64,000 nt of DNA. Origin: Acidiferrimicrobium sp. IK (GTDB lineage Bacteria; Actinomycetota; Acidimicrobiia; Acidimicrobiales; Palsa-688). Within the stretch, counting starts at the first letter, position 1. Each line of letters starts with the position of its first letter. The stretch is taken from assembly GCF_025499425.1 (NCBI RefSeq), contig NZ_JAIMCB010000002.1, positions 389,688-453,687 on the forward strand, in the 5' to 3' direction. A program made the translations under genes and the position numbers. Below the pieces are notes generated by a model. It worked only from the letters and a program-made list of their open reading frames with translations. It did not search any database and had not been told where the DNA came from. Shown here piece after piece: positions 8,249-17,280 of the stretch.

Positions 8249-9361
8249 CTACCGGCGCCCGGCTTCGATCTGGCGGTACCAGTCGGTCATCTCTCGGGCG
8301 CAGCGCTCCCACGAGTACTCCCCCACCTTGGCCCGGCCCCGCTCGATCAGCGCGTCGCGGGCGGCGTCGTCGGCGAGCAGCCGGTCGATGGCTGCCGCCA
8401 TGGCGCCGGCGTCGCCGACGGGGACCACCGACGCGGCGTCGCCGACGGTGCCGGGGATGGCGCCGGCGTCGGTGGTGACCACCGGCACCCCTGCGGACAT
8501 GGCCTGCAGCGGCGGGTACCCGAAGCCCTCGTAGAGCGACGGGTAGGCCAAGACCCGGGCCCGGCGCAGCAGCTCGCCGGCCAGCTCCGACGACGCGTAA
8601 CCGAGCAGGTCGACGCGGTCCCGGAACGGCGAGCGGGCCACCGCTTCGGCGAACACCTCGGAGCCCTGGGCCGAGCGCCCGACGATCACCAGCCGGGTGT
8701 CGCGGCGCTGCGACGCCACCTCCTCGAACGCTCTAAGCAGGCTCGGGTAGTCCTTGCGGGGTTCGATCGTGCCGATGGCGAGAACGAAAGACCCTTTGGC
8801 CCGTACCTGTTCGACCACCGCGGGGCCGGCCTCAGCGGCAAGAGCCGGGACTCCTGACGCCACGACCGCCAGCCGGTGGCGCTCCACGCCGAAGTACTCG
8901 ACGATCTCTTCCGCGACGAACGCGGAGTGGGTGTGGATGTACGCCCCCGACCGGAGGGCGTGGCGGATCCGCTCCGGGTAGGTCCTGACTATGGCGTCGG
9001 TCATCTCCGGGTAGCGCACCGGGGACAGGTCGTGCACGGTCATCACCCGGGGAGCCTTCGCTGGGGGCACCACGTAGTTGGTGCCGTGCACGATGTCGCA
9101 GGAGCCGGCGATCCATTCGATCGGGGGTCTGTCGAGATGCCGCCACGCCTGGGTGACCAGGCGCCCGGGGATGGGCAGGTTCCGCAGCCGCACGCTCGGC
9201 GGGAGGGACGCTTCGAGCGCCCGCCGACCGCGGATGGTCGTGGCGTACACCGCGGCCTCGATGTCTGGCATCCGCGCCAGCGCGCCGAGCAGGCCGCTCG
9301 TGAAGCTGCCGACCCCGGACTGCGGCCCGAACAGGGGGCCGGCGTCCACGAGGACCCGCAT
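8249..9361 (-). CDS. Glycosyltransferase family 4 (GT-B fold)
   Basis: A 370-residue retaining glycosyltransferase. The start MRVLVDAGPLFGPQSGVGSF has the N-terminal Rossmann strand and glycine-rich loop. The donor-binding half has VLAIGTIEPRKDYPSLLRAF, VIVGRSAQG and the nucleotide-sugar motif YPSLYEGFGYPPLQAMSAGV. The sugar and acceptor are unknown; an envelope polysaccharide or glycolipid role is inferred from the neighbouring polytopic membrane protein. The ATG at 9361 overlaps the upstream stop as TGATG, so the two genes are coupled. Confidence 0.9.
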   Translation of the reverse strand: MRVLVDAGPLFGPQSGVGSFTSGLLGALARMPDIEAAVYATTIRGRRALEASLPPSVRLRNLPIPGRLVTQAWRHLDRPPIEWIAGSCDIVHGTNYVVPPAKAPRVMTVHDLSPVRYPEMTDAIVRTYPERIRHALRSGAYIHTHSAFVAEEIVEYFGVERHRLAVVASGVPALAAEAGPAVVEQVRAKGSFVLAIGTIEPRKDYPSLLRAFEEVASQRRDTRLVIVGRSAQGSEVFAEAVARSPFRDRVDLLGYASSELAGELLRRARVLAYPSLYEGFGYPPLQAMSAGVPVVTTDAGAIPGTVGDAASVVPVGDAGAMAAAIDRLLADDAARDALIERGRAKVGEYSWERCAREMTDWYRQIEAGRR

Positions 9362-9783
9362 CAACCTCGGGTCTGCTCGAGGGTCGCCTCGAGCGCGGCG
9401 ACCCGATCCCGGAGTCCGGCCAGTTCTTCCTCGGCTCTGCGCAGCTCCTGCTCGACTCTGGCGGTGCGGGCGTCGAGCGCCGCGGCCAGGTTGGAGAGGC
9501 CCCGCCCCATGGTCACGATGTGCTCGGAGATCTGCGCGGTGCGAGTGGCGAGGGCCCGCCCGAGCGCCCCTTTGACCAGCCGGCCCGCCGGGCGGCGGGA
9601 CGCGACGGGGACTTCGATCGGGATCGACAGGTGAGCCAGCGCGTCGATCCACGCGGTGACCTCGTCGGACCCCGACGGGGCGGCCAGCGCGCGGGTGGCC
9701 CGCCGGACGTGGGCCAGGTAGCCGGGGGCCGTCGCCTCGAGCCGCTGCTCGGGGGTCTGGGGCGGCGGGTCGACGCTCGACAT
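9361..9783 (-). CDS. Hypothetical coiled-coil protein
   Basis: A 140-residue protein not matched to a known family. It has an alpha-helical middle and a C-terminal coiled coil (about residues 90-138) with heptad-like ARVEQELRRAEEELAGLRDR. A basic patch RRPAGRLVKGALGRALATR precedes it. No signal peptide or membrane segment. It is translationally coupled to the GT4 gene. Similar helical partner proteins sit beside methyltransferases and glycosyltransferases in actinobacterial polysaccharide loci. The ATG at 9783 follows TACCGT by 8 nt. Confidence 0.65.
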   Translation of the reverse strand: MSSVDPPPQTPEQRLEATAPGYLAHVRRATRALAAPSGSDEVTAWIDALAHLSIPIEVPVASRRPAGRLVKGALGRALATRTAQISEHIVTMGRGLSNLAAALDARTARVEQELRRAEEELAGLRDRVAALEATLEQTRG

Positions 9784-9791
9784 GGGAGTCG

Positions 9792-9797
9792 ACGGTA
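9792..9797 (-). promoter_or_regulatory. -10 element TACCGT for the coiled-coil/GT4 pair
   Basis: TACCGT on the minus strand ends 8 nt before the ATG at 9783, so the transcript would begin at or next to the start codon. It lies in the short divergent gap before the membrane protein at 9838. Confidence 0.5.
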
Positions 9798-9837
9798 GCC
9801 GGTCCCCCAACACGGGTCTGTGCTAGAAGGACTCCCC

Positions 9838-11688
9838 GTGCGCGTGGAGGACGAGGTGATCGCCGACGCGCCCGCGACCGCGTCGCGCCGGCGGGCGGCC
9901 GCTCCCGGCGTCGCGATCGCCGCAAGCTATCTGGGTCTCGCCGCCGTCGCGTTCTGGCACATCGTCACCCATCCGACCACCATCGCCATGAGCAGCGGAG
10001 CGGGCGACTCCGCGACCTTCGCCTGGCAGCTGGCGTACGTCCCGTGGGCCATCGCCCACGGGCACGACCCGTTCGTGGCGACGGTGGCCAACTACCCGGC
10101 GGGCCTCAACCTCCTCGACAACACGTCCTTGCCCCTGCTCGGGCTGATCGGTTCCCCGGTCACCGCCCTGTGGGGGCCGGTGGCGACGCTGAACCTGTGG
10201 TGGGTGCTGGCCTTCCCGCTGTCGGCCGCAGCGGCCTACCTGCTGGCCCGGCGCTTCACGACGTCGCGCTCTATCGCCTGGTTCGCCGGTCTGCTCTACG
10301 GGTTCGGGCCCTACCAGGTGGCGCAGGGCGCTGGTCACCTCAACCTGGCATTCGTTCCCGTCCCCCCGCTCGTGATGCTTTTGCTCTACGACCTGCTCGT
10401 CGCTCCGGTCCGAGGGCAGCCGACCCGATCCCCGCGTTCGATCGGGGCTCGGCTGGCCGTCTTGGTCATCGTCCAGTTCTTCATCTCCTCAGAGATCTTG
10501 GCCACGACCGCGGTGTTCGCCGCCTTGGCGGTGGTAGTGGTGGCCCTCGCCAACCGCTCGGAGGTCCGGGGAGGCGCCCGCCGTGTGGCCGAGGCCGTGC
10601 CGGTAACCGCGGGCATCGCGGCGGTCGTGCTGGCGTGGCCGCTTTATGTCGCGCTGGCCGGCCCCGCTCACGTGCGGGGCACGATCTTCGGCTACCGCTA
10701 CTACTTCTCCGCGGTGTTCGGCCCCGTGTTGCCGTCGTCGCTTTTCGTCGTGGCCACCCGCCACCTCCACTCGCTCGGCGACCGGATCGGCGGCAACCCG
10801 GTGGAGAACGGCACCTACCTCGGCGTGTTCCTCGTGGTGCTGCTCGTGGTCGCTCCCTTCGTCGCGCGCCGCCGGCGGCTGACCGTCGCGGTGGTCCTCG
10901 CGGCCGCGTCGTTCGTGCTGTCGCTCGGCGTGTCGCTGCATTTCGGGGTCTCGCGCTTCGCCCGCTACGACGCCAAGATCCCACTGCCGGCGGCGGTGCT
11001 GTACAAAACACCGATCGTCAATCAGGCGTTCCCGGTCCGCTACTCGCTCTACGTCGACCTGTTCGCCAGCGTTGCGGTGGCCATCGTGTTGGACCTCCTG
11101 CGCCGCGACCGGGCCCCCGGCCCGCCCCGGGCCGGGGGGCACCGCCAGCACCGCCGGCTGCCGCCGGCGCGGCGTCTCGCGGTGTTGCCGATCGTGGTGG
11201 CCGCGCTGGTAGCGGTGCCGCTGATCCCGGCGTGGCCCTACAACTCCCAGGGTCGGGTCGCGGTGCCCTCTTTCTTCACCTCCTCCGCGCTCGACCAGGT
11301 CCCGGAGGGCAGCGTGGCGCTGGTGTACCCGATCGCCACCAACACCCTCTCCAACGCCGAGGTGTGGCAGGCCACCGCCCGCTTCCGCTTCGCGATGCCC
11401 GGCGGTTATTTCGTGCTGCCGGCCGGGTCGGGCCGAGGGTCGGTGTACACCGCTGACACCCTGGTGGAGCGGACCCTCTCAGGTGTGGTCGCAGGGCCCA
11501 ACCCGTCTCGCAGCGCGACCCTCCGCCGGGAGCTGCGAGCCCAGCTCGGCAGCTGGCACGTGAGAACGGTGCTGGCGCAACCGGTGGGCACCGACCCCGT
11601 CGGTTTCTTCACCTGGCTGGTCGGGCGGCCGCCGGGGAGCTGCACCGGCGGGATGTGCGTGTGGCCGCGGGTCAGCTGGTCGGGCTGA
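9838..11688 (+). CDS. Large polytopic membrane protein, GT-C glycosyltransferase-like
   Basis: About 616 residues with roughly ten or more hydrophobic helices. The N-terminal part has the lumen-facing sequence SGAGDSATFAWQLAYVPWAI, then HDPFVATVANYPAGLNLLDN. This resembles GT-C membrane transferases that use polyprenyl-phosphate sugars. The C-terminal 200 residues are a soluble extracytoplasmic domain. Catalytic identity is not proven; no signature fixes donor or acceptor. The GTG at 9838 is chosen because AGAAGGA lies 6 nt upstream. It is divergent from the coiled-coil/GT4 pair, and its 3' end overlaps the convergent smc by 17 nt. Confidence 0.75.
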   Translation: MRVEDEVIADAPATASRRRAAAPGVAIAASYLGLAAVAFWHIVTHPTTIAMSSGAGDSATFAWQLAYVPWAIAHGHDPFVATVANYPAGLNLLDNTSLPLLGLIGSPVTALWGPVATLNLWWVLAFPLSAAAAYLLARRFTTSRSIAWFAGLLYGFGPYQVAQGAGHLNLAFVPVPPLVMLLLYDLLVAPVRGQPTRSPRSIGARLAVLVIVQFFISSEILATTAVFAALAVVVVALANRSEVRGGARRVAEAVPVTAGIAAVVLAWPLYVALAGPAHVRGTIFGYRYYFSAVFGPVLPSSLFVVATRHLHSLGDRIGGNPVENGTYLGVFLVVLLVVAPFVARRRRLTVAVVLAAASFVLSLGVSLHFGVSRFARYDAKIPLPAAVLYKTPIVNQAFPVRYSLYVDLFASVAVAIVLDLLRRDRAPGPPRAGGHRQHRRLPPARRLAVLPIVVAALVAVPLIPAWPYNSQGRVAVPSFFTSSALDQVPEGSVALVYPIATNTLSNAEVWQATARFRFAMPGGYFVLPAGSGRGSVYTADTLVERTLSGVVAGPNPSRSATLRRELRAQLGSWHVRTVLAQPVGTDPVGFFTWLVGRPPGSCTGGMCVWPRVSWSG

Positions 11689-14600
11689 CCGGTGCGCCGA
11701 CCCGTTCGCTGACCACCCGCGACGATCCACCGGGGGCCATCGTGACCCCGTAGAGGCAGTCGGCGGCCTCCATGGTGCGCCGCTGGTGGGACACGATCAC
11801 CAGCTGCGCCTCGTCGCGGAACTCGTGGACCAGACCGAGGAAGCGGTGCAGGTTGACGTCGTCGAGGGCGGCTTCGACCTCGTCCATCAAGTAGAACGGC
11901 GACGGTCGGCTGCGGAACACCGCGAACAGGAACGCCATCGCGGTAAGGCTGCGCTCGCCGCCGGAGAGCAGCGACAGGCGGCGGACGTTCTTGCCTGACG
12001 GGCGCGCCTCGACCTCGATGCCAGTCTCGAGCAGGTGGTCGGGGTCGGTCAGGCGCAGGCGGCCCTGGCCGCCCGGGAACAGCGTGGCGAAGAGCTTCTC
12101 GAAGTTGTCGGCGACGTCGGCGTAGGCAGCCCGGAACACCTCGACGATCTCGGCGTCGACGGCCTTGATCACCTTGGCCAGCTCGCGGCGGGCGGAGCGC
12201 ACGTCCTCGAGCTGCGCCTCCAGGAAGGTGTGGCGCTCCTGGAGGGCGGTGTGCTCCTCCAGCGCCAGCGGGTTGATGGGCCCCATGAGCCGCAGCTCCC
12301 GTTCCAGCTCCGACCGGCGGCTGGTGGCGCTGGTGCCGGGGGGAAGCACCGGCTCGGGGGCGTCGCGGGTGGCCTCCGGTTCACAGTCGAGTTCCCGGCG
12401 GACCGCGTCGGTCAGCGTCTCCAAGCGGACCCGGGCCTCGGCTTCGTCCACCTCCGCCCGGTTCTGGCGTTCTCGGGTCTCGGCCAGCTGGCGTTCCGCG
12501 GTGGTCCGCTCCCGCCGGAGGACCTCGAGGCGGTCAGTGACCGCCCGCAGCGAGTCGCTCTCCTCCCGGCGGGCGCTGCGCAGCCGTTCGACGACGCCGT
12601 CGAGCTCGGTCTCGCGGGCCGCGACCAACGCGGCGAGTCGGGCGGTGGCCCGGTCGGCCGCTACCAGCTGCTCACGGCGCAGCGCCGCTTGAGCCCGCTC
12701 CGCGGTGGTGCGGGCCAGCCGCTCGTCGACTTGGGCCATGCGCCGGGCGGTCATCGCCCGCCGCTCCTCCAGGCCGGCGGCTCGCACCTCGAGGTCGCGG
12801 CGCAAAGCAGCCACCGCCGCGGCCCGCTCGGCCAGCCGGGACCGCGCGGCCCGCTCCGCCAGGGCGGCCTCCTGCTCGGCGGCGGCCTCCGCCTCCAGCG
12901 CCGGGAGCATGGCGTCGAGCTCCGCGATGCGGGCCTCCTCCCGCTGCAGGCGGGCGGCCATCTCGCTTCGGTGCCCGCCGGTGGCCTCGCTGTCGCGACG
13001 GGCGTCGGCCAGCTCGGCCTCGGTGCGGGCCAGGGCGTCGGCGGCTGCCCGCCGCCTCGAGCGGTTGGCGTCCGCGGCGCGCACCGCCTCGGCGCGGGCG
13101 CTGCGAGCCTGGTCCAAGGCGCTGCGAGCGGCCCGGGCCTCACCGCCGGAGGCCGCGGCGTGCTCTGCGGCCGCCGCGGCCCGGGACCGGGCCTCGTCGA
13201 GAGCTGCTCCGGTGACCCCGGCGCCGCCGGCCCCGACCCGCCACACCCCTCCGGCGCCGCGGTCCCCGTGCCGGCTGACCACGGTCAGCTCCGGGTGGGC
13301 GGCGGCCACCGCCACCACTTCCTCCCAGCCGCCGCCCACCGCGACCGCGCCGGCGAGGAGATGGTCGAGCATGTCTGCCACGCCGGGCAGACGGGCCCGG
13401 ACGTGGGCCCGCACCAGGTCGGTACCGAGCGGCGCGCCGCTTGGGGATAGCGACCCGCGGCCGGCGGGAGCGGCGAGCGCACCGGAGCCGCGGACGGGCA
13501 GGACCGCGCCTGACACGTCGAGGTCCCGGAGCCTGCCCAGCGCGGCGCGGGCCGCGTCGTCGCCGGCCACCACCACCGCCGCAATCGCCTCCCCGGCGGC
13601 GGCCTCGAACGCCGGCTCCCAGCCGTCGTCGATCTCGACTAGGTCGAGGAGCGTGCCGAGGACCCCTTCCACGTCGGAGAGCCGCTCGGCACCGGCGCGG
13701 GCCCGGGCCTCGTCGAGGGCCTGGGCGAGCGCTTCGGCCCGTGCGTCCCAGCGGTGGCGCTCACCGTCCGCGCTGCGGCGGGCGTCTTCGGCCGCGGTGC
13801 TGGCGGCCTCCGCCTCGGCGAGGGCGGCCGCGCCGGCCGCCACCGCCGCGTCCAGCGCCGGGCCGGCGTCGTCGCACTCGTCGAGGACCTGACGGAGCCG
13901 GACCACCTCGGCGTCGAGACGCCCGGCTCGCTGGTCGACGCCGTCGTTGCGGGCGTCCAGCCGGCGCAGCTCGCCCCGGGCCCGTTCCACCGCGCTGCGC
14001 AGCGCCCGCAGCTCGGCGCGGACCTCCGCGGTCGGGTCGCCGGGCCCGCTGCGGTTCTGGGCACCCCACCGGGCTTCGACCTCGGCGGCTTCCTCGGCGA
14101 CGGCTGCCTCGGCCTCCAAGAGCTCCTGTTCGTCGGGGACCAGCAGCTCGGCGTCGCGCTCCGCCGCGGCCATCTGGTCCACCAGGGCTGCTGCTTCGGC
14201 CTCCAAGCTGGCGACGACGTCCTGGTCGATGGCCGATTCGAGGGCTCGGGCCACCCCCCGCCGGCGTTCCTCGAGCAGTGCGGTCAGGCCGCGGGCGCGG
14301 GCGCGCAACCCTTCGGCGTGGGACACGGCGTCCCCGAGATCCGCGGTCTCCTGCCGACGGCGGGCCTCGTTGACCGCGGCCTCGGCCTGCAACACGTCGG
14401 CGTCGAGGCGCGCCAGCGCGCCGCGCAGGGCGGCCTCCTGCTCGCCCAGCTCGGAACGGGACCGCAGGCCGCCAGCCAGGCGAGCCTCGATCGCCGCCAG
14501 CTCCCGGCCGGCCAGGTAGCGGCGCAGGGCGGTCAGCTCCTCCACCACGTCGCCGTGGCGGCGGGCGGCGTCGGCCTGCTTCTCGAGTGGGCGCAGCTGG

Positions 14601-15199
14601 CGGCGGACCTCGCGGAGGAGGTCCTGGAGGCGGACCAGGGACGCCTCGGTCGACTCGAGTCGCCGCTCTGAGCGCTCCTTGCGCCGGCGGTACTTGAGCA
14701 CGCCGGCAGCTTCTTCGATCACCACCCGCCGGTCCTCTGGCCGGGAGCTCAAGATGGCGTCCAGGTTGCCCTGGGACACGATCACGTGCTGCTGGCGGCC
14801 GACGCCGGTGTCGGAGAGCAGCTCTTGGATGTCGAGGAGCCGGCACGGGGACCGGTTGATCGCGTACTCCGACTCACCGGTCCGAAACAGGGTCCGGGTG
14901 ATCGTGACCTCGGAGAACTCGATCGGCAGCAGGCCGGCGGCGTTGTCGATGGTCAGCGACACCTCGGCCCGCCCGAGCGCAGCCCGTTTGGGGGTCCCGG
15001 CGAAGATGACGTCCTCCATCTTCGCGGAGCGGACCGTCCGGGGGCCCTGGGCGCCGAGGACCCACGCCACCGCGTCGACCACGTTGGACTTGCCACTGCC
15101 GTTGGGGCCGACGACGACTGTCACCCCGGGCTCGAACTCCAGGGTGGTCGAGTCGGCGAACGACTTGAACCCCTTCAGTGTCAGCGACTTGAGGAACAC
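11672..15199 (-). CDS. smc: Chromosome segregation protein SMC
   Basis: A 1175-residue SMC ATPase that organises and segregates the chromosome. The N-terminus is MFLKSLTLKGFKSFADSTTL with Walker A GPNGSGKSNVVDAVAWVLG. Two long Ala/Glu/Arg-rich coiled coils flank a hinge near residues 500-650. The C-terminal head has LSGGERSLTAMAFLFAVF and Walker B FYLMDEVEAALDDVN. ScpA and ScpB partners are not in the window. The start is a GTG 9 nt after TAGGTT (15214-15209). It closes the long rsmD-to-smc cluster and overlaps the convergent membrane-protein gene by 17 nt. Confidence 0.97.
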   Translation of the reverse strand: MFLKSLTLKGFKSFADSTTLEFEPGVTVVVGPNGSGKSNVVDAVAWVLGAQGPRTVRSAKMEDVIFAGTPKRAALGRAEVSLTIDNAAGLLPIEFSEVTITRTLFRTGESEYAINRSPCRLLDIQELLSDTGVGRQQHVIVSQGNLDAILSSRPEDRRVVIEEAAGVLKYRRRKERSERRLESTEASLVRLQDLLREVRRQLRPLEKQADAARRHGDVVEELTALRRYLAGRELAAIEARLAGGLRSRSELGEQEAALRGALARLDADVLQAEAAVNEARRRQETADLGDAVSHAEGLRARARGLTALLEERRRGVARALESAIDQDVVASLEAEAAALVDQMAAAERDAELLVPDEQELLEAEAAVAEEAAEVEARWGAQNRSGPGDPTAEVRAELRALRSAVERARGELRRLDARNDGVDQRAGRLDAEVVRLRQVLDECDDAGPALDAAVAAGAAALAEAEAASTAAEDARRSADGERHRWDARAEALAQALDEARARAGAERLSDVEGVLGTLLDLVEIDDGWEPAFEAAAGEAIAAVVVAGDDAARAALGRLRDLDVSGAVLPVRGSGALAAPAGRGSLSPSGAPLGTDLVRAHVRARLPGVADMLDHLLAGAVAVGGGWEEVVAVAAAHPELTVVSRHGDRGAGGVWRVGAGGAGVTGAALDEARSRAAAAAEHAAASGGEARAARSALDQARSARAEAVRAADANRSRRRAAADALARTEAELADARRDSEATGGHRSEMAARLQREEARIAELDAMLPALEAEAAAEQEAALAERAARSRLAERAAAVAALRRDLEVRAAGLEERRAMTARRMAQVDERLARTTAERAQAALRREQLVAADRATARLAALVAARETELDGVVERLRSARREESDSLRAVTDRLEVLRRERTTAERQLAETRERQNRAEVDEAEARVRLETLTDAVRRELDCEPEATRDAPEPVLPPGTSATSRRSELERELRLMGPINPLALEEHTALQERHTFLEAQLEDVRSARRELAKVIKAVDAEIVEVFRAAYADVADNFEKLFATLFPGGQGRLRLTDPDHLLETGIEVEARPSGKNVRRLSLLSGGERSLTAMAFLFAVFRSRPSPFYLMDEVEAALDDVNLHRFLGLVHEFRDEAQLVIVSHQRRTMEAADCLYGVTMAPGGSSRVVSERVGAPVSPTS

Positions 15200-15208
15200 G
15201 CGCCAGCC

Positions 15209-15214
15209 AACCTA
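15209..15214 (-). promoter_or_regulatory. -10 element TAGGTT upstream of smc
   Basis: TAGGTT on the minus strand ends 9 nt before the GTG start at 15199, so smc may have its own near-leaderless transcript in addition to read-through from mutM. Confidence 0.4.
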
Positions 15215-15249
15215 GTTGGGCCGGGCCCGCCCTTCGGGTACCTCCCCGG

Positions 15250-16083
15250 TCATCGCTGGCATCGGGGGCAGGAGAAGCTGGAGCGGCCCATCTCCCGGCG
15301 CCGGACGATCAGGCGTCCGCAGCGGACGCAGGGCTGGCCCTCCCGTGCGTACACCGTGTGGTGGAGTTGGTAGTCGCCGGCAGCGCCGTCGACGTCGCGG
15401 TACTGGGCGTCGGCCAGCGACGACCCCCGGTGGGCCACCGCGGTGCGCAGGATGTCGCCGATCGCGGCGTGGAGCCGGCGGATCTCGGCGGTGGTGAGGG
15501 ACTCGGCGGGGCGATCCCCGGCAAGCTTGGCCGCGAAGAGGATCTCGTCGGCGTAGATGTTGCCGATCCCGGCTATGCGGTGCTGGTCGAGGAGCAGCGG
15601 CTTGAGCCGGGTCCGCCGGCCGTCCAAGACCGCGGCCAGGGTCCGCCACGAGGGAAGACCCTCGAGTGCGTCGGGGCCGAGGAGGGCCAGTTCGGGCAGC
15701 ACCCCGGCGGGGTCGTGGCCGGTGACGAACACCTCCCCGAAGGTGCGAGGGTCCACAAAGCGCAGCTCGGGCCCGGAGTCGAACGACCACACGACATGGG
15801 TGTGACGGGGGGGCGGGTCGCCGGCGTCGGCCCGCAGGAGCTGACCGCTCATGCCCAGGTGGACCACGATCACGTCCCCGCCGCCCAGGCGGAGCATCAG
15901 GTACTTGCCGTGCCGGTCGACCGCGTCGAGGACCTGCCCCCGGGACCGCCCGACCAGCTCGGCGGCGTCGGCGTGGCGTCGGATGGTGCGCCGGCCGGTG
16001 GCCGCGACGTCGGTGATTCGCCGGCCGGTGAACGCCTCGGCGACGCCGCGCCGGACCGTCTCGACCTCGGGTAGCTCGGGCAC
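15250..16083 (-). CDS. mutM: Formamidopyrimidine-DNA glycosylase (Fpg/MutM)
   Basis: A 277-residue base-excision repair enzyme that removes 8-oxoguanine and cuts the strand. It begins MPELPEVETVRRGVAEAFTG from a GTG, leaving the catalytic proline at residue 2. It carries HRIAGIGNIYADEILF of the H2TH domain and a C-terminal zinc finger CVRCG...CPRC. The length is typical. It lies between rnc and smc, the same order as in many Actinobacteria (rnc-fpg-smc). Confidence 0.95.
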   Translation of the reverse strand: MPELPEVETVRRGVAEAFTGRRITDVAATGRRTIRRHADAAELVGRSRGQVLDAVDRHGKYLMLRLGGGDVIVVHLGMSGQLLRADAGDPPPRHTHVVWSFDSGPELRFVDPRTFGEVFVTGHDPAGVLPELALLGPDALEGLPSWRTLAAVLDGRRTRLKPLLLDQHRIAGIGNIYADEILFAAKLAGDRPAESLTTAEIRRLHAAIGDILRTAVAHRGSSLADAQYRDVDGAAGDYQLHHTVYAREGQPCVRCGRLIVRRREMGRSSFSCPRCQR

Positions 16084-16105
16084 AGCGCCGCGGGACCGGG
16101 AGTGG

Positions 16106-16963
16106 TTAGTGGCCGGCCGGCGCGACCGCGGGTCCCGCCGCCGGGCGGGGGGACGCCTCGGCGTCGAGCAACGCCCGCAGCTGCTCCCAGGCGGCGCGAG
16201 CGGCGGCCTGCTCGGCTTGCTTTTTCGAACGTCCCCGGCCGGTCCCCCGCTGGCGGCCCTCGACTTCGACCACCGCCTCGAACTGCTTGGCGTGGTCGGG
16301 GCCCTCATCGGAGACGCGATACACCGGCAGGTCATCGAACGAGCGGGCACACAGCTCCTGCAGGCGGGTCTTGTAGTCCTGGCCGCCGGGCCCGGCGGCC
16401 GCCTCCTCGATGCGCTCGCCGAGGAGGCGCATGACCACCGCCTCGGCGTCATCCCAACCGCAGTCGAGGTAGATGGCGCCGAGAAGGGCTTCCATGGCGT
16501 CGGCCAGTATCGACGGCTTCTCCCGGCCGCCGGACTGGCTTTCGCCCTTGCCGAGGAGGATGGCCGCGCCTACGCCGAGGTCGGCGGCGACCTCGGCCAG
16601 GGACGCGGAGTTGACCACCGACGCCCGGACCTTGGCCAGCTCCCCTTCGGGCAGGTCGGGGTAGGTCCGGTACAAGTGGTCGGTGACGACCAGGCCGAGC
16701 ACCGAGTCCCCTAGGAACTCGAGGCGTTCGTTGGATGGCTGCTCTGGGTGTTCCGCGCACCAGGAGCGGTGGGCCAGGGACTGGGCCAGCATCAGCTGGT
16801 CGTTGACCCGCCATCCGAGGCGCTCGGCCAGGGCCCGGTGCGCGGCGGTCCGTTCGGTGGCGCTGGCGGGTGTCGCCGTCTGGGTCGGGTCGGCGGGCAG
16901 GAGGCGGTCCTGGGTCCCGGGCTCAGGCCGCGTCGAGCTTGGCGACGACGTAGTCGACCGCAT
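16106..16963 (-). CDS. rnc: Ribonuclease III
   Basis: A 285-residue double-strand RNA endonuclease for rRNA and mRNA processing. The nuclease signature NERLEFLGDSVLGLVV is intact, with the second acidic cluster in ADAMEALLGAIYLD. A dsRNA-binding domain follows (DYKTRLQELC to KQAEQAAARAAWEQL). The ATG at 16963 overlaps acpP by 41 nt and gives about 35 variable residues before the family start; no other standard start is seen in that stretch. The C-terminus ends in a Pro/Ala tail. Confidence 0.95.
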   Translation of the reverse strand: MRSTTSSPSSTRPEPGTQDRLLPADPTQTATPASATERTAAHRALAERLGWRVNDQLMLAQSLAHRSWCAEHPEQPSNERLEFLGDSVLGLVVTDHLYRTYPDLPEGELAKVRASVVNSASLAEVAADLGVGAAILLGKGESQSGGREKPSILADAMEALLGAIYLDCGWDDAEAVVMRLLGERIEEAAAGPGGQDYKTRLQELCARSFDDLPVYRVSDEGPDHAKQFEAVVEVEGRQRGTGRGRSKKQAEQAAARAAWEQLRALLDAEASPRPAAGPAVAPAGH

Positions 16964-17186
16964 CGCGCACCGTCTTCAGGTCCTCGAGGTCCTCGTCGTC
17001 GATGCGGAACCCTACGGTGCGCTCCCCGAGCTCTTCCTCGAGGGCCTCGACCAGCTCGATGAGGGCCAGTGAGTCGGCGCCGAGGTCGTCTCCGAAGCTG
17101 GCGCTCTCGGGTATCGAAGACGGCTCGATCTCGAGGATGTCGGCCAGGCAGCCGCGCACCAGGTCCAGGACCTGCTGGCGATCCAT
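16923..17186 (-). CDS. acpP: Acyl carrier protein
   Basis: An 87-residue acidic carrier protein. The 4'-phosphopantetheine serine is in FGDDLGADSLALIELVEALE. The start MDRQQVLDLVRGCLADILEI at the ATG 17186 fits the family; the GTG-type extension to 17219 does not. It carries growing acyl chains for fatty acid synthesis and can supply acyl-ACP to PlsX, which lies just upstream. It overlaps rnc by 41 nt. Confidence 0.93.
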   Translation of the reverse strand: MDRQQVLDLVRGCLADILEIEPSSIPESASFGDDLGADSLALIELVEALEEELGERTVGFRIDDEDLEDLKTVRDAVDYVVAKLDAA

Positions 17187-17280
17187 GGGGCTACGTTCGA
17201 CGTGGGTCTCGGCGGGCAAGGGAAGCTCTCCTGGTGGGTGTACAGCGGAATCTACCGCGGGTGGGTCGCTCAGGTATCGG

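Noticed and set aside
12035..13450. 471-residue plus-strand open frame inside smc
   Set aside because: It is antisense to the SMC coiled coil, whose Ala/Glu/Arg codons leave the other strand open; it has no family signature.
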